Shown here: positions 24,667-33,369 of the stretch, one piece after another
Position numbering within the stretch: the stretch's first letter is position 1
Layout of the letters: each line of letters opens with the position of its first letter
Source of the DNA: Candidatus Woesearchaeota archaeon
GTDB taxonomy: Archaea; Nanobdellota; Nanobdellia; Woesearchaeales; ARS49
Assembly: GCA_016929895.1 (NCBI GenBank)
Contig: JAFGHW010000017.1
Location: 1 to 58,824, forward strand
Length of the DNA stretch: 58,824 bases
Reading direction: 5' to 3'
Notes under the pieces: model-generated
Seen by the model: the letters and a program-made list of their open reading frames with translations, nothing else
Told to the model about the DNA's origin: nothing
The model's database searches: none
Position numbers and translations under genes: made by a program

Positions 24667-25446
24667 ATGCAAATAGAACTGGACACAAGCAAAACAATTG
24701 AGCAAAATGCAGCCTGTTATTTTGAAAAAGCAAAAAAAGCCAAACGAAAAATAGAGGGCGTAAAGAAAGCGCTGATAATGTTTGAAAAAGAAAAAAAAGA
24801 ACTGCTTTCTAAAAAAGAACAAGCACTAAAGGAATACGAACAAAAAGAAGAAGAACGCAAAAAAGAAAAACGGACAAAAAAATGGTATGAGAAATTCAGA
24901 TGGTTCATAAGCTCAGAAGGATTTCTGTGTATTGGAGGAAGAGATGCAACTACTAATGAAATAATAGTTAAAAAACATATGCTAAAAGAAGACATAGTGT
25001 TTCATACAGAAGCTCCAGGAAGCCCGTTTTTTGTTATAAAAACATCTGGAAAAGAAGTAGGGGAAATAACATTAAAAGAAACAGCCATTGCAACAGCGGT
25101 ATATTCTAAAGCATGGAAAATGGGATTAGGGAGCACAAGAGTTTACTGGATAAAACCAGAACAAGTTCGAAAAGAACTAGGACTTCCAAAAGGAAGCTTT
25201 ATGATACACGGCAAAAGAAATTATTCAGAACCAGTACTTGAAATTGCAGTAGGGATTAATGAAACAGGAATAGCAATGGGCGGACCAATAACAGCAATAA
25301 AGAAAAACTGCGCAAATTACATAGTCTTAGTACAGGGGAAAGAGAAAAAAAGCGATATTGCTAAGAAGATTAGGAAAGAAATCGGCGGAGAAATAGATGA
25401 TATTTTTTCTTGCTTGCCGGCTGGAGAGTTTGAGATACAGAAGTGA
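24667..25446 (+). CDS. Stand-alone NFACT-R (DUF814) protein
   Basis: A 259-residue protein equal to the C-terminal half of NFACT/RqcH/Tae2 proteins: a Lys/Glu-rich coiled coil (about 15-75) followed by the NFACT-R RNA-binding domain, with the typical WYEKFRWFISSEGFL, GGRDATTNEI and VFHTEAPGSPF segments. Full-length relatives act on stalled large ribosomal subunits and add C-terminal tails to nascent chains. The NFACT-N and helix-hairpin-helix parts are missing, so that activity is uncertain. An ATG at 24619 would add 16 residues; the ATG at 24667 stands about 25 bases after a TATA-like element near 24637-24644 and fits a leaderless start. Confidence 0.85.
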   Translation: MQIELDTSKTIEQNAACYFEKAKKAKRKIEGVKKALIMFEKEKKELLSKKEQALKEYEQKEEERKKEKRTKKWYEKFRWFISSEGFLCIGGRDATTNEIIVKKHMLKEDIVFHTEAPGSPFFVIKTSGKEVGEITLKETAIATAVYSKAWKMGLGSTRVYWIKPEQVRKELGLPKGSFMIHGKRNYSEPVLEIAVGINETGIAMGGPITAIKKNCANYIVLVQGKEKKSDIAKKIRKEIGGEIDDIFSCLPAGEFEIQK

Positions 25447-25508
25447 CTATATTATATAACAAAATTTAAATACACTTGCTTCTTAAAATACTTAAAAAGA
25501 GGGAAAAT

Positions 25509-27197
25509 ATGAACAGCCTTGTTTCAGAGATAGGTTTAATACTAATTTTAGCCACATTCTTAGCATTTATAGCCAGAAGATTAAAACAACCAATGATTCT
25601 GGGGTATATAATCGCAGGAATGATAATAGGACCGCTAGGGCTAAAACTAGTAATAGACATGGACACAATAACCACCCTTTCTGAGCTAGGAATTGCATTC
25701 CTACTATTCATAGTCGGCTTAGAAATAGATGTTCGCAAATTACGTAATTTAGGATTAATTGCCTTAGTAGCAGGAATAGGACAAGTCGTGTTCACCTTTA
25801 TCATAACATACTTTGTTGTAAACCTGCTTGGATTTTCTCAGATACACACATTATACATTGCAATCGCTCTAACACTAAGCAGCACAATAATCATAGTAAA
25901 ATTATTATCTGACAAAAACGAAATGAATGCATTACACGGCCGCATTGCATTAGGAATTTTACTAGTTCAGGACTTTGTTGCGGTAATTGCTCTTGCTGCG
26001 CTTGCCAAAAGTTCAATAACCTGGACAACAGTAGGAGTAAATGTAGCTCTGGGAATAGCATTTTTTGCAATAGCTATAATAATAGGGATGTTCATATTAA
26101 AATACGTTTTTAACCCAATTGCTTCTTCGCCAGAACTATTATTCCTGGGAGCAGTATCAACCTGTTTCCTTTTTGCAATGATATCTGAGAAGATAGGATT
26201 ATCAATTGCAATAGGCGGATTTTTAGCAGGAATATGCCTGGCGCCACTGCCATATAATTTAGAAATCGTAAGCAGAATAAAATCTTTGCGCGATTTTTTT
26301 GCAACAATATTCTTTGTAACACTAGGAATGCAGATAGTAATTCCCTATGGAGTAAACATCTGGTTTCCAGTATTCTTGTTTTCCATTTTTGTTATAATCG
26401 GCAACCCATTAATCGTGCTAATATTGATGTCAGTAATGGGATTCAAAGCAAGGCCATCTTTTTTAACAGGAATTTCAATAGCGCAAATAAGCGAATTCAG
26501 CCTGATACTAATGGCATTAGGCGTAAGCACAGGGATGATTCCGCAGGTTATAATGTCGATAATAGCATTAGTCGCAGTAATAACGTTCACAGTATCTTCA
26601 TACATGATAACCTATGATGAACAGCTCTACAGGTTATTCCAAAAGATAATAAAACCATTTGAAAAACTGGCAATACGAAAACTTCATTTTGAGCACATGC
26701 CAGGAGAAATAAAATACCACATAATATTATGCGGGTGCAACAGAGTGGGAAGAGGAGTAATAGAAAGCGCTCAAAAACTAAAGAAAAATGTCCTTGTAAT
26801 TGATTTTAATCCAGAAGTAGTCCATAAGCTGGCCAAAGAAAAACTGCATGCGCTCTACGGGGATGTTGGTGATGTAGAAATAGTAGAACGAATAATAAAA
26901 CACAAACCAGAACTAATAATATCCACAGTGCCTGATGCAGCAGATAATTATTTATTATTACAACAAGTAAAGAAAAAACACAAAAAAGTAAAAATGATAT
27001 TAACAGCGAACAATATCCACGAGGCACTGGATTTATACGAAGAAGGAGCAGACTATGTTTTACTGCCGCACCAACTAGGCAGGGACCATATAGCGCTAAT
27101 CTTAAGAGAAAAAACCAAGAACATAACCAAATTAGACCAAGAAAGGGCAAGACATATCGAAAGAATTAAAAAGAGAAAAATAGAAGGTATGAATTAA
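25509..27197 (+). CDS. Kef-type cation/proton antiporter (CPA2) with RCK-N domain
   Basis: A 562-residue membrane transporter of the monovalent cation:proton antiporter-2 family. About twelve hydrophobic segments fill residues 1-380, with the family pattern LKQPMILGYIIAGMIIGP at the start and GILLVQDFVAV in the core. A cytoplasmic TrkA-N/RCK nucleotide-binding domain follows (about 400-520), with GCNRVGRG in the dinucleotide-binding loop; the usual second Gly is Asn, so NAD binding may be altered. It probably exchanges K+ or Na+ for protons. The ATG at 25509 follows an AGAGGG sequence. It appears to form an operon with the next gene. Confidence 0.88.
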   Translation: MNSLVSEIGLILILATFLAFIARRLKQPMILGYIIAGMIIGPLGLKLVIDMDTITTLSELGIAFLLFIVGLEIDVRKLRNLGLIALVAGIGQVVFTFIITYFVVNLLGFSQIHTLYIAIALTLSSTIIIVKLLSDKNEMNALHGRIALGILLVQDFVAVIALAALAKSSITWTTVGVNVALGIAFFAIAIIIGMFILKYVFNPIASSPELLFLGAVSTCFLFAMISEKIGLSIAIGGFLAGICLAPLPYNLEIVSRIKSLRDFFATIFFVTLGMQIVIPYGVNIWFPVFLFSIFVIIGNPLIVLILMSVMGFKARPSFLTGISIAQISEFSLILMALGVSTGMIPQVIMSIIALVAVITFTVSSYMITYDEQLYRLFQKIIKPFEKLAIRKLHFEHMPGEIKYHIILCGCNRVGRGVIESAQKLKKNVLVIDFNPEVVHKLAKEKLHALYGDVGDVEIVERIIKHKPELIISTVPDAADNYLLLQQVKKKHKKVKMILTANNIHEALDLYEEGADYVLLPHQLGRDHIALILREKTKNITKLDQERARHIERIKKRKIEGMN

Positions 27198-27198
27198 G

Positions 27199-28752
27199 AT
27201 GAGCATAGACGGAAGCAAACGGCTGATAATGGCAGGATTTGCCACAAAACATTTTAAAAAAGACTATCCTAACTGGAGCTCTTTTTCTGAAGAAAAGAAA
27301 AAAGAAATACTTGACTCAATAGAATCAAAAGGAGGAGAAGAAAAACTAGCCAAATACGCAGACCATGATGAGCTGGTAATGGGCAAAGACCAAATAATGC
27401 TGGTAGACTATCCAAAACCAATAAACAAATACAGAATAGTATATGAAAGCCCTCATTCTTCAATAGAACCATACTATTACTTTGTATACCACAATCTTCA
27501 TTATTCTTTTGGCTTTCCAATAATAGACAAAATAACAGACATTTTCACAGCATCAGAACACAGCTCATTTTACGGAGCAGCAGCACAACGATTAGGACTA
27601 GCACAAGACAAAGTATCACAATACATGGCAGCAATAGGGCAATTCATACGAAAGGATTTGTTCCAATTAATCAGGGATTTAAGATGGCTGGATGAAAGAC
27701 TAGACTTTCATGAAAAAGCAAGAGAATACACAAAACAAGGAAAACTAAAAGATGACTCAGCAGAAATAACACTAAAAGGAATATGGACAGACATGGTAGA
27801 CGGAGTAGTGCAAGGACAAAGAGTATCAGCAAACGTATTTCAAATGGCGCAACAACTGCAATTCACATCACTCCCTGACTTTTTCTTTTCAATGCACCCG
27901 CAAAAAAGAGAAGAAATAAACAAAATGGTAGATGCATTAGACACAACACTCAATTTAAAAAGCGTTTTAAAAAGAAAACTAAGCGATTTCTTAAACTGGA
28001 AAGACGCAAACTACAAAGAACTAAAAGTACGAAAAAACTTTGAATTAAAGTATTTGCGGCAGCATTACAACATAATAAACATGTACCTTCAATGGATAAA
28101 ACCATACATGAAGCACATGGCAAACCTTCGCGGAGACATAGAAAAAACAGACGCGGCAGAATTAATCTCAGCATTTGAAGGTTCAATGGTTGAAATAGAA
28201 ATACTAGGGCAAAGATTAGAAGAAGGAAACAAAAAAGTATACACGTGCATACTGGAAACACTGGACTACAGAACAAGACCGTCTTTAAGCTATCAACAAG
28301 AAGCAGGATTTCACCGCGGGCCAATACACATGGGAGAAATGAAACTAACATACAGGGCATATGCATGGACAAGAAAACAAATAGAAGCATTTAAAAAAAT
28401 GAAGCAAAAAGAAGACATGGAAATGTTTGAACAAATAAGCTCAGGAGTAAAAGCAACAATGGACGCAATACGCGAAGACCTGGACAAATACTTAAAACAA
28501 GCAGAAGGAGCACAAGAAAAAGAAACAAGACCAAAACAAAAACCAGAAGCATTATTATCGCCATTTGCATCAGTAGGAAAAGGATTTGCAGATTTTGTAG
28601 GAATGTTTGTGCCTGTTCCAGGCAGTCCAACTGCCAAAGCTGAAAAAGAAAAAATAAAAAAAGAAGCCTCTAAAGCAGCAAAAGCAGTGCAAACAACACT
28701 ATGGCTAAACTATAAAGCATTTAAAAAAGCCCACAGAATGCTAACCTGGTGA
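27199..28752 (+). CDS. Uncharacterised 517-residue helical protein downstream of the antiporter
   Basis: A soluble, mostly helical protein that I do not recognise. The first 100 residues include an aromatic patch (IEPYYYFVYHNLHYSF, about 91-106); long amphipathic helices dominate the rest, with a region around 425-445 that looks like coiled coil and a Lys/Ala-rich end. A short apolar stretch near 455-475 (FADFVGMFVPVPGSP) is too short and Pro-rich for a membrane helix. It begins one base after the antiporter stop and is probably co-transcribed. A possible link to ion transport is guilt by association only. Its stop codon lies inside a direct repeat described separately. Confidence 0.7.
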   Translation: MSIDGSKRLIMAGFATKHFKKDYPNWSSFSEEKKKEILDSIESKGGEEKLAKYADHDELVMGKDQIMLVDYPKPINKYRIVYESPHSSIEPYYYFVYHNLHYSFGFPIIDKITDIFTASEHSSFYGAAAQRLGLAQDKVSQYMAAIGQFIRKDLFQLIRDLRWLDERLDFHEKAREYTKQGKLKDDSAEITLKGIWTDMVDGVVQGQRVSANVFQMAQQLQFTSLPDFFFSMHPQKREEINKMVDALDTTLNLKSVLKRKLSDFLNWKDANYKELKVRKNFELKYLRQHYNIINMYLQWIKPYMKHMANLRGDIEKTDAAELISAFEGSMVEIEILGQRLEEGNKKVYTCILETLDYRTRPSLSYQQEAGFHRGPIHMGEMKLTYRAYAWTRKQIEAFKKMKQKEDMEMFEQISSGVKATMDAIREDLDKYLKQAEGAQEKETRPKQKPEALLSPFASVGKGFADFVGMFVPVPGSPTAKAEKEKIKKEASKAAKAVQTTLWLNYKAFKKAHRMLTW

Positions 28753-28866
28753 TTTCTGGCCAATAGCGCGCTTTGTTAAGAAATAAAAATACAACTTTCA
28801 AACCGCGATACACATAAATCGAATACATATTCGATAACTTCGCTAGGCGCTATTGGCCTGGTGATT
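28745..28866. repeat. MITE-like or structured-RNA element with terminal inverted repeats
   Basis: A perfect 12-base inverted repeat, GGCCAATAGCGC at 28758-28769 and its complement at 28847-28858, encloses 77 bases. Inside is a seven-base hairpin, ATCGAAT/ATTCGAT at 28818-28835 with loop ACAT. The whole is flanked by the ten-base direct repeat CCTGGTGATT (28745-28754 and 28857-28866). Direct repeats around terminal inverted repeats suggest a small non-autonomous mobile element; removing one repeat plus the interior would leave the upstream gene's stop and the mdh promoter intact. A structured RNA is the other reading: a TATA-like GCATTTAAAA lies about 30 bases upstream. Confidence 0.5.
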
Positions 28867-28868
28867 AA

Positions 28869-28884
28869 CAAAATTTATAAATAA
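28869..28884 (+). promoter_or_regulatory. mdh TATA box
   Basis: AATTTATAAATAAAC stands about 26 bases before the ATG at 28904, giving a leaderless mRNA. It lies just outside the right direct repeat of the upstream element. Confidence 0.55.
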
Positions 28885-28903
28885 ACTATGTTCTTTTTGT
28901 TTA

Positions 28904-29782
28904 ATGCCAAAAGTAAGCATAATCGGGGCGGGAAATGTTGGGGCAACAGCTGCTCTTTACTTCTTAAAAAAACAAATAGCAAAACAAATCATTTTATTAG
29001 ACATAAACCATTCATTAGCAAAAGGAAAAGCAGAAGACCTGAATGATTTTCGCGATATTTCTGATGCAAAGATAAAAGGAACAAATGATTATTCTGAGAT
29101 CAGAAATTCAGATGTGATTATTATAACCGCGGGCAAACCACGGGAGAAAAACAGCGAAACAACAAGAGAAGAATTATTTGCTGTAAACTCTAAAACCATA
29201 AAAGAAATAGCCTTGCAAATCAAAAAATACTCTCCTAACTCAATTGTATTAACAGTAACAAATCCAGTAGACAAAATGAATGGAATAATTTATTCTATCC
29301 TAGGAAATAGAAAAAAAGCAATAGGTGTTGGCAGTTTATTAGATACTTTCAGATTAAAAAATCAGATTTGCGAGCAAACAAATGCATACCATATAGATAC
29401 TATGGTTATTGGGCCGCATAATGACAAAATGATTCCCTTGTTCAGCAGGACTAAAATACATGATAAGCCAATAACAGAATATTGCTCTGCAAAAGAATTA
29501 GAAGAAATAGCGCAAAAAACAAGGCAAAGAGGAAAAGAAATAGTAGACCTAATGGGAAGCGGGTATTATGCAATTGCAAAAGCAATACAAGTCATGACAA
29601 ATGCTATTATCAACAATACTAATGAAGAAATTCCAGCAAGTGTGAATTTAGAAGGCGAGTATGGTATTAATGGAATTAGTTTGGGGGTCCCAATTCGATT
29701 AGGCAAAAACGGAGCAGAAGTAGTTGAAAAAGAATTTGAAGAGAAAAGCCAATTATTAGAAGCTGCTGAAAGAATGAAGTGA
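28904..29782 (+). CDS. mdh: Malate dehydrogenase (LDH/MDH family)
   Basis: A 292-residue NAD-dependent enzyme that interconverts malate and oxaloacetate. Visible sites are the NAD motif GAGNVG (8-13), Asp33 for NAD preference, Asp147, Arg150 (LLDTFR) and catalytic His172 (GPHND). Arg80 stands where lactate dehydrogenases have Gln, which favours malate over lactate. The mobile loop from Arg80 to Arg88 is two residues longer than in the usual AGxPRxxGMTR motif, so substrate choice could differ from standard MDH. No other citric acid cycle gene is in the window. Confidence 0.87.
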   Translation: MPKVSIIGAGNVGATAALYFLKKQIAKQIILLDINHSLAKGKAEDLNDFRDISDAKIKGTNDYSEIRNSDVIIITAGKPREKNSETTREELFAVNSKTIKEIALQIKKYSPNSIVLTVTNPVDKMNGIIYSILGNRKKAIGVGSLLDTFRLKNQICEQTNAYHIDTMVIGPHNDKMIPLFSRTKIHDKPITEYCSAKELEEIAQKTRQRGKEIVDLMGSGYYAIAKAIQVMTNAIINNTNEEIPASVNLEGEYGINGISLGVPIRLGKNGAEVVEKEFEEKSQLLEAAERMK

Positions 29783-29899
29783 TTATTTAAAAGGCAAATC
29801 CTTTTCTTCCAAAGAATCAAATTCTTTATCATCGGAATAAGAGTCTTTTTTAGCTTCATCAATTTCTTTATCCTTGTTTTTAATGAAGCGAGTTCTCAT
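29783..29899 (-). CDS. Small charged protein (38 aa) ending DLPFK
   Basis: A 38-residue minus-strand frame, starting MRTRFIKNKDKE, Asp/Glu/Lys-rich, ending EEKDLPFK. It abuts the end of mdh. On the minus strand TTTATATACA at about 29920-29930 lies 25 or so bases before the ATG, so a leaderless mRNA is likely; this is the main evidence for the gene. The acidic tail ending DLPF resembles the tip of bacterial single-stranded-DNA-binding protein, but with one more residue and no OB fold; I treat that as coincidence until tested. Confidence 0.45.
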   Translation of the reverse strand: MRTRFIKNKDKEIDEAKKDSYSDDKEFDSLEEKDLPFK

Positions 29900-29944
29900 C
29901 AAAGTATAATTAGGAGAGTTTATGTATATAAACATTTCTAAAAA

Positions 29945-30739
29945 TTATCCACCAGCACTTGTATAACTCTTAATTGCCCAGTTCCACAGAAATATAGAGA
30001 AAATCACAAAACCAATCACAGGAAGAAATACTGAAAGCAATAACTTAGGTGAAACGCCTCTGAGCAAAACAATTGAAGGATAAAAAGAACTAACACCAAT
30101 AGGCAACAAAAAAGTAAAAAAGAACTGAATACCAAAAGTATAAACACTTAAAGGATACCTAACAAAATCAGAAATTTTAAAATACAAATGCATCAAAGCA
30201 TCTGATTTAACAACCAAAAAAGCCAAAGAACTAATCAAAATCGCAATGCCTATCTGCATTGCAAAACCTGCGATAATCATAGCCAAATAAAACAAGAAAT
30301 TAAAGGACAAAAAGCTTATCCCTATTGTTGCCATGGAATAAACAATAGTGATAATACCAACTGCAATTTCAGCCAAGCCCTCCATGTAAAAAGATTCTGC
30401 CAAAAGATACAACAAAACATTAAACGGCTTAATCAAATATTTATCAAATTCTCCTTCTCTTATATTATTAATAACTTCATAAGGCATAACAATAGTAAAA
30501 GTATGACCCAAACCAAAAACAATCATCAGAGTTCCCTGAAACAACAAAAGTTCATGCATGGTCCAGCCAGGAATACCTAATGTAGCACTATAAATCAAAA
30601 CAGTCAGCACAGGACTAACTAAATCGGCCAGAGAAACAGCAAAACACTTAAGATAAAAATTCATCTTATAAGCCATATCTCCTGCCAATGCCATGCCAAT
30701 GGTTCTTTTCTCAATCCTGAAAAACTTAAGCAAACTCAT
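29945..30739 (-). CDS. ABC-2 type transporter permease (DUF990-like), second subunit
   Basis: A 264-residue membrane protein with six hydrophobic segments. The loop VINNIREGEFDKYLIKP is the conserved cytoplasmic coupling segment of DUF990 ABC-2 permeases, which usually occur as two different subunits with one ATPase. It should form the exporter pore with the gene upstream, whose stop it overlaps by four bases. Substrate is unknown; related systems export lipids, glycans or small peptides. Confidence 0.82.
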   Translation of the reverse strand: MSLLKFFRIEKRTIGMALAGDMAYKMNFYLKCFAVSLADLVSPVLTVLIYSATLGIPGWTMHELLLFQGTLMIVFGLGHTFTIVMPYEVINNIREGEFDKYLIKPFNVLLYLLAESFYMEGLAEIAVGIITIVYSMATIGISFLSFNFLFYLAMIIAGFAMQIGIAILISSLAFLVVKSDALMHLYFKISDFVRYPLSVYTFGIQFFFTFLLPIGVSSFYPSIVLLRGVSPKLLLSVFLPVIGFVIFSIFLWNWAIKSYTSAGG

Positions 30740-31542
30740 ACTCCTGCACCTGCAAACTGCCTAAATGCCCTTTTATAGATATAAATACTAAGCAAGTACA
30801 AACCAATAATCCACGCTACTTGAATACCAACTTTAATCAAAACTCCAATATTACTGTAAGCAGCCAAGTAAATATTAATAGGGACATATCTCAAGTATTC
30901 AAAAGGCAAATAATGCAAAACTGTCTGAACAGATTCTGGGAAAAAAGCCAGAGGAATCATTCCGCCGCTAAGGAACAATAATAAAGTTCTTCTTACTTTT
31001 CTAATGCCGTCAATCTTTTTCAGCCAAAAAGAGCTTAATCCCACATTAAAAGTCAAAAGAAAAGTTAGGAAAAAAGCCAAAATCACAGAAACAAGAAACA
31101 TTATGATATTGAATAATGGAGCTACTTCTAATCCAAAGAAAACAAATCCAATTATAAAAACAGGAATTATTTCTAAAATCAACCCCAAAGAATTCATGCC
31201 AATCTCAAAAGCCAAATGCTGCCATAAAAACTTCATAGGGTAAACAAACATTGTGATAACATGACCTCTGCGAACATCCTGAGAAATCCATTTGTCAGTA
31301 TCGCACCACACAAAAAACCCAACAATCATGCTTAAAACATAATAATTAACCATTGCTGGAAAAGTAAAGCCTCTAATAATCTCTTGTCCGGTGTAGTCAT
31401 AAATGGAAAGCCAAAGATAGTAAAAAATAATCAAGGATATCGGAGTTGTCAGCATAGCTATAATAAAATTAAACCTATACTTAAGCCCGACTTTCCAACC
31501 AGCTTTAGCCTGCGCAAAATAATGCCTAAAACTGCTTATCAT
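30736..31542 (-). CDS. ABC-2 type transporter permease (DUF990-like), first subunit
   Basis: A 268-residue membrane protein with about six transmembrane segments and the loop DVRRGHVITMFVYP, matching the DUF990 coupling region (here Gly-His instead of Gly-Glu/Asp). It overlaps the ATPase gene and the next permease by four bases each, showing tight translational coupling of a three-gene exporter. Confidence 0.82.
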   Translation of the reverse strand: MISSFRHYFAQAKAGWKVGLKYRFNFIIAMLTTPISLIIFYYLWLSIYDYTGQEIIRGFTFPAMVNYYVLSMIVGFFVWCDTDKWISQDVRRGHVITMFVYPMKFLWQHLAFEIGMNSLGLILEIIPVFIIGFVFFGLEVAPLFNIIMFLVSVILAFFLTFLLTFNVGLSSFWLKKIDGIRKVRRTLLLFLSGGMIPLAFFPESVQTVLHYLPFEYLRYVPINIYLAAYSNIGVLIKVGIQVAWIIGLYLLSIYIYKRAFRQFAGAGV

Positions 31543-32525
31543 TTCCTTTTCTCCCTGTAAATTTTCTGGATTATTTCTTCAATAGGCGGGTCCTGAACAA
31601 TGATATCTGCAACATCAAAGTTAGTGATTAAATAGTTTATTGCATTTTTTATTGTTTGTTTCTTTGTGTCTAATTCTATCTTAAGCTCGTATTCATCTTC
31701 TTTGATTATCTTACAGCCTGATAATTTAAACTTCTTTTTCAAATCATTAAACTTAACATCCAAATGCTTGTGTGTCAGATATTCTTTCTTGATTTTTTCA
31801 ATCGGGCCGTCGTAGACAATTACTCCGTAATTTATGATAATTATTCGTTTGCATAATTTCTCAATATCGCCCATGTCGTGAGTGGTAACAATAAATGTTG
31901 TTTTAAACTTTTTATTAATATCAACAATAAAATCCCTAAACCTATCCTTGGCAATAACATCCAAGCCAATAGAAGGCTCATCCAAAAAGACCAACTTAGG
32001 ATTATGCAACAAAGCTGCAATCAGTTTGCACTTCATACGCTCTCCTAAAGATAAATCCCGAGTAGGAGTATGAACTACTTCTTCAACATCTAATAATTTA
32101 ATCATGTGATTCAAACGCTTTTTGAACTCATATTCAGGGATATCGTAAACATCCTTATTAAGCCAATAAGTATCCAAAGGAGGCAAGTCCCAATGCAATT
32201 GAGGCTTTTGCCCGAAAACAACACCGATATTTTTAACATATTTAACCCGGTCTTTCCAGGGAATAAATCCTAAACTATTAACACTGCCAGAAGTAGGATG
32301 CAAAACGCCAGATAAAGCCTTAATAGTAGTAGATTTTCCAGCACCGTTAGGGCCTATAAAACCAACTATTTCTCCTTCCTTAATACTAAAATTGACTCCC
32401 TGCAAAGCATGCTTGAGAACAATCTCTCGTTTAAATAGGGATTTAACTGCGTTAAAGAACCCTGCTTTTCTCCTATGAGTTTTGTAAGTTTTTTTCAGGT
32501 CGTTTACACAAATAACGGTTTCCAT
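31539..32525 (-). CDS. ABC transporter ATP-binding protein (ABC-2 exporter, NatA-like)
   Basis: A 328-residue ATPase that powers the two downstream permeases. Walker A GPNGAGKST (58-66), signature LSLGERMK (158-165, with Leu for the usual Gly in LSGGE), Walker B LVFLDEP (178-184) and the switch His in VTTHDM are present. The C-terminal ~80 residues form the extra domain common to DUF990-type ATPases. A GAGGCGA Shine-Dalgarno sequence precedes the ATG at 32525, with an AT-rich promoter around 32545-32560. Confidence 0.92.
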   Translation of the reverse strand: METVICVNDLKKTYKTHRRKAGFFNAVKSLFKREIVLKHALQGVNFSIKEGEIVGFIGPNGAGKSTTIKALSGVLHPTSGSVNSLGFIPWKDRVKYVKNIGVVFGQKPQLHWDLPPLDTYWLNKDVYDIPEYEFKKRLNHMIKLLDVEEVVHTPTRDLSLGERMKCKLIAALLHNPKLVFLDEPSIGLDVIAKDRFRDFIVDINKKFKTTFIVTTHDMGDIEKLCKRIIIINYGVIVYDGPIEKIKKEYLTHKHLDVKFNDLKKKFKLSGCKIIKEDEYELKIELDTKKQTIKNAINYLITNFDVADIIVQDPPIEEIIQKIYREKRK

Positions 32526-32922
32526 ATTGTTCGCCTCTTCTTAGTTTTTAATAAATTTTGTAATGCTTGAAACATAGTAATTTTAGGTTTGACTGGGGAG
32601 TCGACAAAAAAAGAATTTAAACTAAGGAAATCAATGTGTTATATTAATTTAATTTCCATAGTTATCACGAACAGCAAGGAAGATGTTTATGTATTTAAAA
32701 TTTTGGGTTTGAGAAGCTAGAATGAAATAATCTGAATAAATCCTTATTTGTCAAGTAATCATCTTCTAAAATATTCCTGAAAAAGATAAAAAATGGAATA
32801 TCCTTTCAGAAATCTGGGGAGATTTGGAAAAAAAACCCATTGTATTCATATAGATGAAATTCTGGTGTTATCCAGAATAAGGATAAGATATTTATATTCA
32901 AATGGTAATATATTCCAATAAA
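32526..32922. other. Divergent 397-base intergenic region
   Basis: No gene found on either strand. The left part holds the exporter promoter (minus strand AATTTATTAAAA near 32546-32557). The right part holds the Lrp/AsnC promoter and its inverted repeat. In between, GGAATAT/ATATTCC words recur at 32770-32777, 32795-32803 and 32909-32915, perhaps more regulator sites. The rest is AT-rich with nothing I can assign. Confidence 0.5.
32859..32898 (+). promoter_or_regulatory. Operator-like inverted repeat and promoter of the Lrp/AsnC gene
   Basis: A perfect seven-base inverted repeat, ATTCTGG (32859-32865) and CCAGAAT (32872-32878), with a six-base spacer, sits directly upstream of the TATA box GATATTTATATT (32887-32898). 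The ATG at 32923 follows at leaderless spacing. Lrp/AsnC proteins commonly control their own gene, so this is a likely autoregulatory site. Confidence 0.55.
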
Positions 32923-33369
32923 ATGAAAATAACTGAAAAAGATATGAAAATACTTGCCAAATTGGGAGAGAATTCCAAGAATACAGTAGTTCAAATATCT
33001 GCGCAAACAGGAGTTCCAGTAACAACAGTACATAATAGAATCAAGCGAATGGAGAGAGCGGGAGTTATTAAGAAATACACTCTGGAATTAAATCATTCTA
33101 TTTTAGGCAATGCATTAACAGCCTATTTAATGATACACACAACAACAATGCTGGCAAATGGATTAAAAGTAAGCCAGGAACAAATAGCCAAAGAAATCAA
33201 AGAAATAAACAATATAGAAAAAGTAGAATTATTAGCAGGCCATGGAGACATCCTTGTGAAAGTAAGAGTAAAAGACACTACTGAATTGAATGAAACAGTA
33301 ATGCAAAAAATAAGAAAAATAGACGGTGTTGATAAAACACAGACTATGGTTGTTTTGAACGAGTTCTAA
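32923..33369 (+). CDS. Lrp/AsnC family transcriptional regulator
   Basis: A 148-residue DNA-binding regulator. The N-terminal winged helix-turn-helix (about 1-55: TVVQISAQTGVPVTTVHNRI) is followed by the ligand-binding RAM domain (about 65-148). Members form octamers and often sense amino acids; the ligand here is unknown. An in-frame ATG at 32902 would add seven residues, but the TATA position points to 32923. It diverges from the ABC exporter operon, which may be its target, and converges with a four-base overlap on the Ig-like surface protein gene. Confidence 0.9.
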   Translation: MKITEKDMKILAKLGENSKNTVVQISAQTGVPVTTVHNRIKRMERAGVIKKYTLELNHSILGNALTAYLMIHTTTMLANGLKVSQEQIAKEIKEINNIEKVELLAGHGDILVKVRVKDTTELNETVMQKIRKIDGVDKTQTMVVLNEF

